Positions 1 to 11,562 of a DNA stretch of 64,000 nucleotides are shown one piece after another. Under the pieces are notes generated by a model. That model searched no databases and had not been told where the DNA came from. It saw only the letters and a program-made list of their open reading frames with translations. The position numbers and the translations under genes are program-made. Numbering within the stretch: the stretch's first letter is position 1; each line of letters opens with the position of its first letter. Location of the stretch: assembly GCA_030062745.1 (NCBI GenBank), contig CP099839.1, positions 30,413,904-30,477,903 of the forward strand, written 5' to 3'. Origin of the DNA: Capitulum mitella (taxonomy: Eukaryota; Arthropoda; Thecostraca; Pollicipedomorpha; Pollicipedidae).

Positions 1-633
1 TTTTGCAAAACATGTTGGGGAGGGGGCTGAACAAGGAAAACGGATAATCCTACCCACAAAACAGACAGCATTCTTCTCGGACTTGACTCACTTTCTTTCC
101 AAAGTTAGGAAGGGGCTTGAACCAAAATTGGGGGACTCAAGCCTCCAACCGCCAAATGAATGGCAAACTACACCCTTGGCTCTAGGCGTTACCTGCCCTT
201 GATATCATTTACAATGTAAAATAATTGCAGATGGTAGAGCCAGGTTCAAGACGAGATGTGTGACTGCGAAATCGGCTTCAGTTTGGCAGTTCCACGATTG
301 GGTGAGATTGGTTATTCCTTTCTCTGAGACAGTTCATTCCTTTATTTATGAACATGTTTTTGCTTACAGCAGCCAGCAAGGTAGTCTTGTATGCATTTTT
401 ACACCAGTCTGTAGAATCAAACATGTAGTAAAATGACTATCAGTAATTTTCATAGAACACATCAGAATGCAACTCCCTTACATCATCAAACATTTGAAAA
501 TTTGATTCACTGGTGACAATTTTCATCATCCATCTCAGGGTACATGGTAAAACGGGCAATGTCAGGTGCAGACCAGGCGAAAAATACTAGATAAAATGCC
601 AAAAAACAACACCCTATCTCAGATGGAGTTAAT
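1..633. other. No feature seen
   Basis: Moderate-GC sequence without recognisable coding or repeat structure. ggttcaagac at 243 resembles a tRNA box B, but no box A or fold accompanies it. Confidence 0.5.
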
Positions 634-1185
634 TCAGCCGCGGTGTTCGACGATTAGTACCATCCTGCGTTGTGTGGGCCATCCGCCGACGATTCCCAGA
701 GCCTGATTATGCGGGGTGCAACGGCTTCCGGAGCGTGCTCCAGGAGCTTTGAGCCACCCACAGCCCCCCCCCCCCCCAGCGCCGGCTGCTCGGCGCGTTG
801 CTGCGGCGCCGGCCGCTCCGGTTGTGCTGACCCCTCTGCGCGCTCCGCGGCGGCGCTGGATGTACCGACTCATTTACGGCGCCGGCCGCTCCGGTTGTGC
901 TGACCCCTCTGCGCGCTCCGCGGCGGCGCTGGCGACGCCGGATGTGCAGACACCTCCGCCAGTTCGGCAGCGGCGCGGACAGCGCCAACTGCTCGGCGCC
1001 CTGCGGCGGCGCCAGCCGCACCGGATTCGCAGACTCCTCGGCCAGCTCGCCGTCGGCGCCGGCGGCGCAGGATGCACCGATTCATTCGCGGCGCCGACAG
1101 CTCCCGTCGCGCCGACCCTTTGCGCGCACCGCGACGGTGCCGGCGACGCCGGATGCGCACTCCTTTGCAGTGCCAATTGCTTGAG
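634..1185 (+). repeat. GC-rich degenerate minisatellite
   Basis: A near-exact ~57-base block starting ggcgccggccgctccggttg appears at about 820-860 and 879-935, with a step of about 74. Looser copies of the same theme (cgccggatgtgcagac, cgccggatgcgcac, ggcgcaggatgcaccg) follow to 1185. Overlapping open frames on both strands are a by-product of GC content. Confidence 0.6.
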
Positions 1186-1714
1186 AACGAATGATGCGTG
1201 ACGATTCAGCCCAGTGTTCTCCTTGATCGCACGTATACAGTTAAAATTCGATGATTGACTAGACACACTCCCTTTAACAGCCAGCGGAAGATTAGCCAAC
1301 GAGCGTCACAGCCGACTGGCGTTGGTCGTGGAGCAGGAGCATTACGATTTAGCTACTTCGTTTTAAAACAAACCATTACGCAGTCCGTGCCAGCCTACGT
1401 TTAAATAATAAGGTCATCAACACAATCCGTGTTTTGAACAAATTTGTAGACTCAGTCCCGGACCCAGTCTGGACGACTGGATCAGGTGGTAAGATCCGCC
1501 GGATTGGTCCGAGCATAGTCCGTTTCTTACTATGCTCGTGAGCGAAGTCGGTATAATTTCCTGGTATCAAGGCACTGGACGCTGTATGGATTTAAGATTG
1601 CGTGTCTCTGCCCGGTGTTCCAGCCCTCTTTTTCGTCGTCAGCAGGGCCGTAAAGTCGGAGTGGTTTAGTGGGATTCGTCAGACGGCGCGCTGCGGTCCC
1701 GTCGCCGTCCTAAG

Positions 1715-2535
1715 TCGCTTTGGTGATGGGTGAGAAGTTCTGCGTGCTGCTCTAAAGGCGAGTTTGGTTTGATGTTTGTTTCTGGCAGGGCCCGTCTGGT
1801 TTTGCGTTTGTCTTTGCGACCCCTGTTGCGCATGCCCGTGCGATTTGGTAAGCAAACTGTAATAAATGTCATGTTATGCCGCGGCGCGTTGTTACTGACT
1901 CCAGTGAACACTAAAAACAGTTTTACTCCCGCTCAAAGAGTTAACCCTATAGACGGGTTGAGAGGATCAACAACCATTTTTCCACTCTACCCTCATTCTG
2001 AGGGTATCTTACCCCTCCTCTGAGAATTACTCTTCTGACATATTCCTGCCCCAGGGGTCAACCCCAAACCAAGAACCCTCATCATGTTGGTAACCAGTAC
2101 CATTTATTTCCGTGCTTGGGACTCGGAAAACCATCGATTTTGGAGTAGGAGATCCGTCCACTTATTTATTCCCCACTTGGGAGTAAAATTACTCTCCTGT
2201 TGCAGGTTCCCTATCCATATCGTGCCAGTAACTACAACCTCAGTGTACTCCTGCTCCGTGGGCAAACTCAGTCCGCCAACTTCTCGCCTCAAATCCACAT
2301 GAGGTTTGACCTGTTCCAAGTGGGTAACAGCACGCTGCGGCGTCACATGGCATTATTAGGTTCCCTAACCAAATCACGCATGGGTGTGCGCGCGCCAAAT
2401 CACGGGTATGCGCAACGGGAGATGCAAAGCCAAATGCAAAACCACACTCGCCCCGCCAGAAACAAAATTAAAATCAAATTCACATTTGGAACAGCACGCA
2501 GAACCTCACACTTGCCCATCGCCGGCGACTTTGTG
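1715..2535. mobile_element. Foldback element with ~200-base inverted arms
   Basis: The left arm 1720-1905 and the reverse complement of the right arm 2320-2530 align over their length at roughly three quarters identity. Shared blocks include gttctgcgtgctg, gtttctggc, ggttttgc, gttgcgcat and the gatttggt-to-gccgc segment. The right arm has an extra internal duplication containing caaatcacg. The spacer is about 410 bases. No flanking target duplication was found, so the outer limits are approximate. Confidence 0.55.
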
Positions 2536-2674
2536 CGGCACTTTGAAGCCACGATCTGTTTTCAAGATCATGTTGGTCATCAGAACCGCGGCGTTTTCAT
2601 ACAGTTCGGAGAACTAAGTTTATGTGCTAACATCACAAAGGTGGCTTCCTAAATGAGCAATTTCGTGACGTAAT

Positions 2675-2801
2675 CCGCTGCCGACGGCGGCGGACGGCGC
2701 GCTCTTGCCGCCAGAGCTGGCGAAGATCGCCTGCACGCCGGTCACCAGCGAATCGTTGTACAGGCGGGCGTCGAACGGCACCGAGTAGTCGGACCCCTGC
2801 A
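2675..2801 (-). CDS. Candidate orphan coding exon, product not recognised
   Basis: On the minus strand gttttcag is followed by an open stretch reading VQGSDYSVPFDARLYNDSLV and on through TGVQAIFASSGGKSAPSAAV. Nearly every codon ends in G or C (only GAT and TCT do not), the same bias as the K2P exons, while the flanks are AT-richer. This is the best-looking coding island outside the K2P gene. Weaknesses: no consensus GT donor follows (the nearest is gtcacg after GSGL), the other exons of its gene are not visible, and I do not recognise the family. It could be an exon of a minus-strand gene, a decayed exon or a captured fragment. Confidence 0.45.
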
Positions 2802-4959
2802 CTGAAAACATTCTCACCTGCGTAAGATGACTTAACCTGTGTGGAAAAGTTTTGCATAAATTTTACGAAGCAGCCAAAAGTAACTGCAGAGTGTTGCCAG
2901 TTAACACCTGAATTTACCAGACAGAGATGAGAAAAATACCTGCCTCGTGTGTTGTTATCCCTGCCGCGCCGAGTTTGAACCCACGCGTTACGAGTGACAC
3001 GTTGGGCTCGTAGAATGGGAGTGGATTGCCTGCCGGCATGTCCGCTTACCATTTATCAGCGGGTGAATGACCTGATGTATTCGGGAGGATTTTGGTGCGC
3101 ACAGTGCTGCAAGGGCGCCATGTTTTTGAGTGATGAAACGCGAGGGAGTTCGGAGATGCTTCCGACTGATTTGCGTGTTGATCGTCCAGTAGCCTGTGTA
3201 AGTAGAACAGCCTGCTGAGTTGACAGATCATACACTGTCACCAGAACTATTGTTGCGAAATTGTTGATGCTGTGCTCTTGGCGTAGGCGCTTGCTCAGGC
3301 ATGCAAAGCAGTGTTTTCATTGTGCCCATTTTAGGCTCGTCACAAATGCAGCACATTTTCCGACGTGGCTACCTAGTGCTCTTCATACGAAATTGCATCG
3401 TGGTCTGGATTCTGCCATTTCGTAAAGCATCCCATGTTTAATTTTCTTTTATGTGCATTTACATTGCACTCATTCTGTTGTAGTAATGCGCATAAATAGT
3501 AATGTGCTGGTGGCGTGATGGCGTGATGGCCACATATTACACATATTAGCCGAAGTGATGCAAAATAAAATAACAAAACGGGACGGGAGTAGTTTTGGCA
3601 ACGAAGACGAGTCTTGAATGCATGCATTGGTGTCTTTGTGATGTTGACGTTGGGTAACACATACCGGAAGCTGGCAGACCGCGGACCTGCTCCATTTATA
3701 CGTTAGAAACGAGTACATTATCCGTCCACGACGTGTCAGATGGCCTTAAAGTGATCCCTAAAACACGGGTAGGCTTTTGGTTTGCCCGGTACCACCTGGT
3801 ATACGTTAAAGGGAGTGTAGTGTGTACATAGTAGCAGTGTGTACATAGTAGTAGTGTGTACATAGTAGCAGAAAAGCTTGGAAATTCTCATTGGCCAAAA
3901 TAAAATGGGCTACATCCGCTGAGTAGCCAACATTTAGGGGGAGGCTAGGTTGCCGGGCCCTCGGCTTGGCCCGCCCAATCATTTACAGAAATCGACACCC
4001 CTAGTAGGATTAGCCATTTTCCTTGCTCAGCCCCCCTCCCTCCCCGACATACTTTGCAAAACTACGCCCCGCCTAGAATAAAGAGATCAAAAGGAATCAG
4101 AATTTGTTCAAACAAGTACCGATGAGACCATGGGTGTAGAATTGAAAAGAAAAAAAAATAGAATTGTAGAATAGAAAAGTATTCATTAGGTCCCAAAATT
4201 TGGCATAGCGAATCTACAGCGCATTAATTTACAGGACAAGAAAATACATGAATGGATCAAGATACTGTTATGGGGTCCCATACCAATAATTTCCTTTGGT
4301 ATGGAAAGTTACCCTTGGTTGAGACTGCTGGTAACTATTCGTAACCCAAGATGACTACGTGAACAAGTGAACATTGTGATCTTGTCTCGGGTGTGCTATT
4401 TTTTGCATCACATTCTGATCATTCCCAACCCACTCATTGGTTGCTCTTCGTGCTTTTGCTACCGTCCCCTGGTGCTGTATTTACACCCGTACAGCTGTCG
4501 ATATCGCGGATTTGAAAAAAATCAAAATCATATGAGTGAATTATCATTGTTCGAAGCCCCAAATGCGCTTTTCATCGCTGTCATAAATCATAGCTAGGGT
4601 CGAGTATCTGCTGGAATGTCTTTTTGGAAAACCGAAAAGATTAGACATACTCCCTCTAAGCGTTCACTACGCTGTAGCGTGAAACGACAATCAGTGGCAC
4701 GGAAATGTGGAGTGAGCGAAAAGATTAACACGAGGTTCTGTGGTGAAGGCAGCGCGTAAACACGCCCACAGCGGGGCGTGAATCCGGCAATAATGAGTGA
4801 AGAACCGTTATGCAATGGGTATGCTCACGACTGTCCCGAGTGTCAAAAACGTCTGTGGTTTGGCCAGCCTGAAAATTTTGGTTTTACTCGTCATCAGGTA
4901 AACATGTTTTCAGTAGTCGACGGTGCGGTGGTACCAGACCTCGTCGGTGGCTCGCGTGG
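2802..4959. other. No feature seen apart from the 17-bp triplicate
   Basis: Short random frames only. The triplicate at 3818-3870 is the only ordered structure. Confidence 0.5.
3818..3870 (+). repeat. 17-bp triplicate
   Basis: gtgtgtacatagtagca occurs three times in tandem, with gtgtac at 3822, 3839 and 3856. Confidence 0.85.
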
Positions 4960-5190
4960 CCGAGAATTTCTTGCTGGATCAGAGAGCGACCACGGTGTAC
5001 CACTGGCGGCGTCACCGGGCCAAACACCGGACAACAACGGACAACGGCGCCACTAGGCCAGAACACCTGACAACAACATCGGACAGCGGCGCCACCGGAC
5101 CATAATATGAGACAAAAAAAAACACCCGAAAACGCCGTCACATGGCCACAGCACTGAACAAAATCACCATCAGTGGCGTCATCGGGCCAT
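4960..5190 (+). repeat. Degenerate ~50-bp tandem repeat
   Basis: Recurring gacaacaacggacaacggcgcc, gacaacaacatcggacagcg and weaker versions to about 5190. Only three to five units, strongly diverged. Confidence 0.5.
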
Positions 5191-5848
5191 AACAGCTTAC
5201 CAATGGCGCGTCGTTCAATACACATTGCATCACATCACGTGAAGGTGCCGAAATCACGAAGAAAACATTCAGCGCGTAAAGTTAACCCGGTACACGTTCA
5301 GGTCGAGAAAAGTAGTGCTAACATTATCACCGCCTCAGTGAAATGTTTCTGCACCGAAAAGCCGTGTGTGCAGACACTGATCGCGCATATACCGATCCCT
5401 CCCCTCCTCATAACCCAGGTACGGGAGGGGGCCTTTCTCCGGTCCATACCGCATTTGAAAAGACATGCCCAATGTTACGGAACGCTCCGCGTCCTAGGTT
5501 CTGAGCTGCGGGAAATTCCAGCTATGCATGTGCCACTTTATCAAAATCCTGGAACTGCGCCCGACGTACGCACCAAGCTACCACTACACGCAACAGTTAC
5601 AAATGACCATAATAACAATTATATTACCATTGCGACAAAAAGACTGCGTTGCAGACGAAACATCTGCAGTTCTAGCTGAGTGTCTTACAAGCTCTCCTGG
5701 TCGGCCTCCACATCACCGGGCCTTCTAACGAGTGAAGCCTGATCGGGTAGCCATGAAAGTGTGCACAGTTTCAAACGTCTTGAACACTCCCTCCCCGAAA
5801 ACAGATCGCACGGTGCCATCGGAATCATGGCAAGACCATGACAATGCA

Positions 5849-5878
5849 GACAAGACAAGACAAGACAAGACAAGACAA
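5849..5878 (+). repeat. (GACAA)6 microsatellite
   Basis: Six perfect copies of the pentamer gacaa. Confidence 0.95.
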
Positions 5879-6462
5879 TCAGACACACACCTAACCGGCT
5901 GAGACTCGGAAGATTGACTAAACTCACCAACCAAGACGGGTTATCTTGACGAAACTCAAGATTCTCGCCTGTACGAAGTCTACATGACACTCCTCAAGTT
6001 TTCTCGGTAAAGTTCCCGAACAGCAAACGATATCTCGCAAAAACATAGAGGCCACCCAAGGTCACCAACATTTTACCATCAAGCCCAGAACTTCTGGATG
6101 TTGGATGGTCACGTACCATCAGACGTAGTAAATACCAGAATAAATTTTGCTATCGCAAAGCACCTTCCTTGAAAGTTACATGCAGGACTTGGCATCTTGC
6201 ATTTGATCTTGATTTTTTTTGTCGCTGGTGAACTAGCGATTTTGTAACACCGTTTCATATCCCATTTTTTACATATGATTTCGGTTTTTCGCACAAACCT
6301 GTGCATTCGGTGCATTGGGACAAAGGTAACTGAGGGTTTCAGACAGGAAGGATACGCCAGCTTATGTGTGGAGTGTCAGTCATCCACAGATGCCACGAAT
6401 ATTTGTCATGACTGTCATGAAACAGTTGGCACTGCGGGATAACCATCACTGTGAATGGACCA

Positions 6463-6568
6463 CATAGGCCGGATAGGAGGTGTCCTGTCCGGCCTATGTC
6501 ATCACTGTCCTCATCATATAGGATAAAGGATATAGGCCGGACATCAACATATGTCCGGCCTATATCCT
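6463..6568. repeat. Two adjacent hairpins sharing one stem sequence
   Basis: Hairpin 1 (6463-6498): CATAGGCCGGA pairs with TCCGGCCTATG. Hairpin 2 (6527-6568): AGGATATAGGCCGGACAT pairs perfectly with ATGTCCGGCCTATATCCT across a 6-base loop. The core TAGGCCGGA thus occurs four times in alternating orientation. Confidence 0.85.
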
Positions 6569-7900
6569 GTCACTGTCCGACGGGGTGAGTCGGGCTGTTT
6601 GAAACAGTCCTATGGGACGGAACTTGAGAACGAATGACGAAATGTATATCACAGAACGGAATAGGAGGCACTGAATGCAGTGGCACACTGATTTTCTTCC
6701 CTAGTCTCTTACTTCGCCTTCACAAGACCTTTGTCTGTCGCGCGTTTCAACTAATTCGCCGTTGTGAACACTGCCAGTACAAGAATTTAGCCATGCTTCG
6801 ATAGAATCATACACTTGTTGGGATACTGTATTCTCTAGTAAGCCCTGGTACTGTCTGCCTCATTGGTCTCGATGCGACTTCAAACTCAAAACAAACTGCG
6901 CTAAGACGATATGACATTTGCCGATAGAGTAACAGTTTGTTTGTTGGCGACTGCGGTTTGTCGGCGTTTTCATGCAGTTCTCTGTGTTACTGTATTTATC
7001 CTATAAAGACTTCACGCGCTGCTGTATTTACCCCATTCCTTTCTTTGTGTGGATGGCAGTCAACACGGTACGGGCAGCTGAATTCGATGGCCACTTGAAG
7101 AAATTATGATCGGGTGACCACCTTCGCTCATGCACATTTCTGAGGTTTCTCTCTTTTGTTTGCCCTTAAAAAGTTTGGTTGAAATTTCCATCCATGTAAC
7201 AAACGGCGGCCCGAATCCAATGCAAAAGCGGTGCTGAGGATACGCAAGAAACGTTTTTACAGACATACACATTTTCTAAGACTTTTGAACGCTCGAACTC
7301 AAAACTCCATGTCGTCACCTCCGTCGGTATCATAGTCCTAAGTTACACGGCTCTTTCCAGTTGCTTGCATACTGAGAATTGCTTACACAAATATAAGAGC
7401 TGTAAATCCGTTGTCTTCAGACGGCCTGTCGGAACTCGGGGCGCTTGATGTCTGACAATACCGATACTGCATTCCACTCCGATATGGTGTAGAGAACGTC
7501 GAATCTTTGCAATGAAAATTACACGTACATGTAGCATGTTCTTTTGCGCCCCATATCCACCCAAAACATCGTATTGCGCTGCAGTTTGGTTAGAGTCCAT
7601 TATTTCTTAAAGTCACGCAGGTCCTAACGAGGATTGTTTGCAAAAAGCGATCACTTGTCGGCATAGTCTGACTAAATTCACAGTCGAAAAGACCTAGTGA
7701 AGTAGGCACAGCTCAACACTAGGGATCCCCTGCATAAAAATGGACGGTTTTCGTATTCAAGACGGTCTCGGCTCCAGCAAACTGTTTCGACAACCGAAAA
7801 ATAGAGCATCTCCAAATGGGTCTCGTCCCAAAAGAAACTGAACGTCCAATCGGGAGCCATTATGCGCGTGCAACAATAAACAGCTCGTGTCATATATGTA

Positions 7901-7923
7901 TGCGTATATATATATATACATAT

Positions 7924-7979
<56 letters not shown>
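7901..7979. repeat. (TA)n/(CA)n compound microsatellite
   Basis: Runs of ta, then ca, then a long ta run. Confidence 0.95.
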
Positions 7980-7981
<2 letters not shown>

Positions 7982-8070
7982 GTTGCGCATTGCCCACTGT
8001 ACCCGCCTTGCCAACGTAAGTATAACGGAATGCATGTTGCTTTTATTTCTCAGAACTTAGGATTCGGTCC
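7980..8070 (+). repeat. Dispersed repeat family, partial copy 3
   Basis: The end block cggaatgcatgttgctttta and the following tttctcagaactt match 57775-57805 closely. Homology upstream is lost at the adjoining microsatellite. Confidence 0.5.
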
Positions 8071-8175
8071 GGAAATGAGCAGTTCGAAACTAGTATCAGT
8101 GCAAACTATGGCTTGCAGGGGGACGCAGCAACCTTGTTTTACGGAATGAGAGACGAGTCCTAGACGGCCGTCCAG

Positions 8176-8445
8176 ATGGCCGGCACCTTCGACCCCGCAG
8201 AGAAGACCGGCCTGGAGCACCAGGCTCTTGCGCTCGTCGTGGGTTATCCGACACTGGTTCTGCTGGCGCAGGACGCACCATCCAGTGGCGTCCCACCAAC
8301 TTGGCTCTGGACGATCGGCCGCGGTGGCCTACTGGTACCACACGAAACGTGGGCGGCTACAGTGGAAAGCTTTGAACTGCTCTCCAGCATCACGATGTAC
8401 CGCACCGCAGGCCTTGGTGTCGTCTTGGTGTCGTCTGCCGGCTAA
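8176..8445 (+). CDS. GC-rich 89-codon open reading frame, unrecognised
   Basis: An ATG-to-TAA frame of 89 codons sits in a local GC-rich island and starts MAGTFDPAEKTGLEHQALAL. Roughly two thirds of third positions are G or C. The minus strand of the same island also stays open in another frame (containing PSWWDATGWCVLRQQNQCR), so the reading direction is uncertain. No family is recognised, and the frame alone could arise by chance in GC-rich DNA. Confidence 0.2.
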   Translation: MAGTFDPAEKTGLEHQALALVVGYPTLVLLAQDAPSSGVPPTWLWTIGRGGLLVPHETWAATVESFELLSSITMYRTAGLGVVLVSSAG

Positions 8446-8973
8446 CTCTTGAGAAATGCTGAAGGAGAAATGCTGTACTCAAGGAGAAGTACTCAAGGAA
8501 GAAAGTTGTTTCTCCTTGAGAAGCAGCACATACTCGATCTCCGGATCGTTCACAAGCATGTCACCACTCGACTACATCGCCGGTTCAGGTAGCTCAACCA
8601 GGAGAGGATGGAGGCATCCGCGGGACGACGCCAGACGAAACAGCTCCGGCAGCATGCCAAAAGCTCTGCGTGAACTTAGGGTGAAGGCTGTGTGCAATAT
8701 GTCACACCGAACGAGTCTTCTGGATGTTCATTTGCAGTTAGGTCCAGCTGTTGGAAGCAAATGGTTGTGTGGTCATTTAAATTTATATATTCTGCATACC
8801 GGATAATCGGCACAACTCCTCTCAAGGCAAAATCTTCCTCTTCGCGTCGTCGATGTCTGAGGTTTGATATACTACGAGAATTCTGTGGACACGACATTGT
8901 GCATTGCTTCCAATTAAGGTACAGGGTCAAATCGGTGGCATGCATGTTGAAGTGAGCATATGACAGTGTGGAC

Positions 8974-10192
8974 TTAACCCTATTCCCGGAGGGCTAGACG
9001 GTATGGCCGATTCCCGTGAGAGGGGGGGGGGCGGATTCGGCCCCCCTGAGATCTCGAGAACTACACATCCGATTTTATCGCAACAAACGGCAATCGATTT
9101 GCCATGATGTTAACTAAATTTTAAAAAAGAGACTTTTAAAATTTTGAAAGGGGTGGATACAGGGGGCAAAAATATCGAAATGGGGGTGTTTTTGGAATTC
9201 TTTTAAGTCTGTTGTTCACGGACCAATTTTGATGAAATTGACATGGATCAAGAGATTATGGATAGGGCTTTTACCATTGATACGCACATGTGATATTTTG
9301 ATGAGAATTCATAGGCGTTCACAGGGTTTCAAACATAGGAGGATTAGTTTTCCAAAAACTAAATGAAGAAAAAGGATAAAAACACCTTTTTGGCTTCTTC
9401 TAGTCATGTCATGCTAAACAAGTACAAATCGCATTACAGTGTTTGCATAATGTTAGCATGGGTGGTGCCAGGGACATGAAAAAGGGGGGGGACAGTCATG
9501 GTCATATGCTCTTCAGGTCAACTTGTGCCCTTGACCCTTAAATGACCTCCAGTGACCTTGGAGTCACTTGAAATGATGTGGTGCGCATTCAATATTGTCT
9601 GTAAACGTTTTCAATCATTTGAATTCACTCTATTTCAAAAATTCAATTTCATGGCTATTGTGGTAAAGGGCACGCGCACTGACATTTTAGGTCATAGCTC
9701 CGTGACCCGACCTGATATCAAGCTGAAACTTAGTACACAAGTTGAGGGCAACATCCTACGTCATATGTATTCCGGATTTGGCATTTCAAAAAATACCGCT
9801 GAAGTTATTGCTATAAAACCAAATATTGACTTTTGACCTTGACCTAACCTTGTAAAGTGACCTCAGATGAACAAAATTGTATTTGAAAGCTGCCCAACCA
9901 ATTAGCTATACATCCGTATAAAGTTTTAAGCTCTATCTTAAAAAACGTTAATTTTGGCAGTCATTTTCCTTTTATCCTCAACAGGGCCAAAATTGGCCTG
10001 AGGTGCCTCCCAAAAACGTTGCCTGGCTCCGCCCCTGAGCATAACAGAATTTCGAAATTTCGCCACAGTACGTGGAAAGAATAGCTAAGAAAGGTCAGTA
10101 AGTTTCGTAAAGCTGCATTAAACACCCTGGAATTAGCAAGTGGAAAACCCGAGGGGGGCCGATTCAGTCCCCCTTGCCGGGAAAAGGATTAA
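8974..10192 (+). mobile_element. TTAA-target (piggyBac-like) non-autonomous element, full length
   Basis: Starts TTAACCCTATTCCCGG and ends CCGGGAAAAGGATTAA, 1219 bp with TTAA at both edges. The subterminal regions carry long G tracts with cggattcggccccc-type sequence in inverted orientation. The interior has repeated TGACCT/AGGTCA half-sites around 9520-9560 and 9835-9870, and a closing block tggctccgcccctgagc shared with the other copies. The 94-codon frame at 9552-9836 is not conserved in the other copies, so I treat it as chance. Confidence 0.78.
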
Positions 10193-10263
10193 GTGTGTTT
10201 TCGAGTTTGGCAGAATGTCTGTTCCATTCATCGATCCTCCGCTGCCTTGTTGGGATTTTGATA

Positions 10264-10282
10264 CATATATATATATACATAC

Positions 10283-10318
<36 letters not shown>

Positions 10319-10347
10319 ATATATATACATATATATATATATATATA
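10264..10347. repeat. (TA)n microsatellite
   Basis: Interrupted ta runs, located 70 bases beyond the right edge of the TTAA-type element at 8974-10192. Confidence 0.95.
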
Positions 10348-11118
10348 GGCTGTCTCTTGACTGCCTGCCATTGTCGAGCACATGGACTTATATTTGCAGT
10401 ATTTGGCGCTTAGGCAGTGCATGCATGCTGATTAAGTCATTGACAGGGCGAAACAGTGTAAAAAATCTTCGACAAACTTGTGTAGTTTGGTGCAGATGCC
10501 TGTTGTTATTTAGATTTACGTGATCCTAACTTTCGGAGTAAAATGATTTTCATGACCTTCTCTACCTTATATTATTAAATAATGATCTCCGCATGAGCCT
10601 TTTCCATATGCTGGCAGCCGAGAAACCGTTGGGCTGCAATTAAATGCATTACTGAATTAGTTATTAGAAGAAGTGGCCGTTCATTGTGACATCCTCCTGT
10701 TCTGAAATCAGATAGCACTTCTCTCCATTTACCTACTCGAAGGACCAGTGGAACATGTAGCGGAAGTTACAACTGCATTTCGGTAATTTATCACTTTGTC
10801 TCATGGCCAGCGCTTAGGTCCCCCGCTGCGATGGTGCATGATATGATAATGATGCAACCGAAATAATGTGGCAGTGGCCAAAGCGGCATGTTTAAAAGAA
10901 TATCCCAACATGTATTTACCCACTAAGAGACACCAGTTAACCAGCCAGCCCCAAAAATGTTGTGCAAATTACATTTACGTACCTCCTGTGCTATGCAACT
11001 ATTTGATGTCTGCCGGCTTTGGTGTGAGTTAGTGACGTCATGGTAATGCTACAAGGATCGTGCGATGAAATCGCCGGATATTTTACCTTTATTTATACAT
11101 ATACGTATACATAAATGC

Positions 11119-11162
11119 ATATATATATATATGTATATGTATATGTATACGTATACGTATAT
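11119..11162. repeat. (TA)n/(TATACG)n microsatellite
   Basis: A ta run followed by tatgta and tatacg repeats. Confidence 0.9.
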
Positions 11163-11562
11163 GGTATACACAAGGTACACACGGCTTTGGTCAGGAGAAA
11201 TCCAGTGCACCAAGTCAAAATTCAATTGTACAGGAAAAAAATGCACGTGAAAAACAAAAAGACTACCTCAACATTGCAGACACTGAAAAACAACGAATAT
11301 AATATCAAACAGCAAGGCACAGCGAGCAATAAAAAGGGCCCAACTTGTTTCGAGCCCGAAACAAGGAGGGGTTCCCTTAAAACGAAAGCCTATGAAAGAC
11401 ACCTGCTACCTTACTCAACCTACTGCAAATACTCTGAAAATGGTGAATGTCACCGAAACGTCAGTGGAAATATAACTTAACTATGGAATGAATCTTGGCG
11501 ATTTAATTCGCAATTTGCCGATAAATACGAAAACCTTAACACGAAACATCGAACAAAGATAA

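Larger units (their letters stand above)
5191..7900. other. Mostly featureless; one 168-codon frame, two hairpins
   Basis: A + strand frame of 168 codons (5173-5679) has no recognised motif and starts within a degenerate repeat. The pentamer run and the paired hairpins are listed separately; the rest shows nothing. Confidence 0.4.

Noticed and set aside
231-260. tRNA-like ggtagagccaggttcaagac
   Set aside because: A box B-like word without a box A at proper distance or a cloverleaf.
5173-5679. 168-codon + strand frame
   Set aside because: Starts inside a degenerate repeat and has no recognisable motif.
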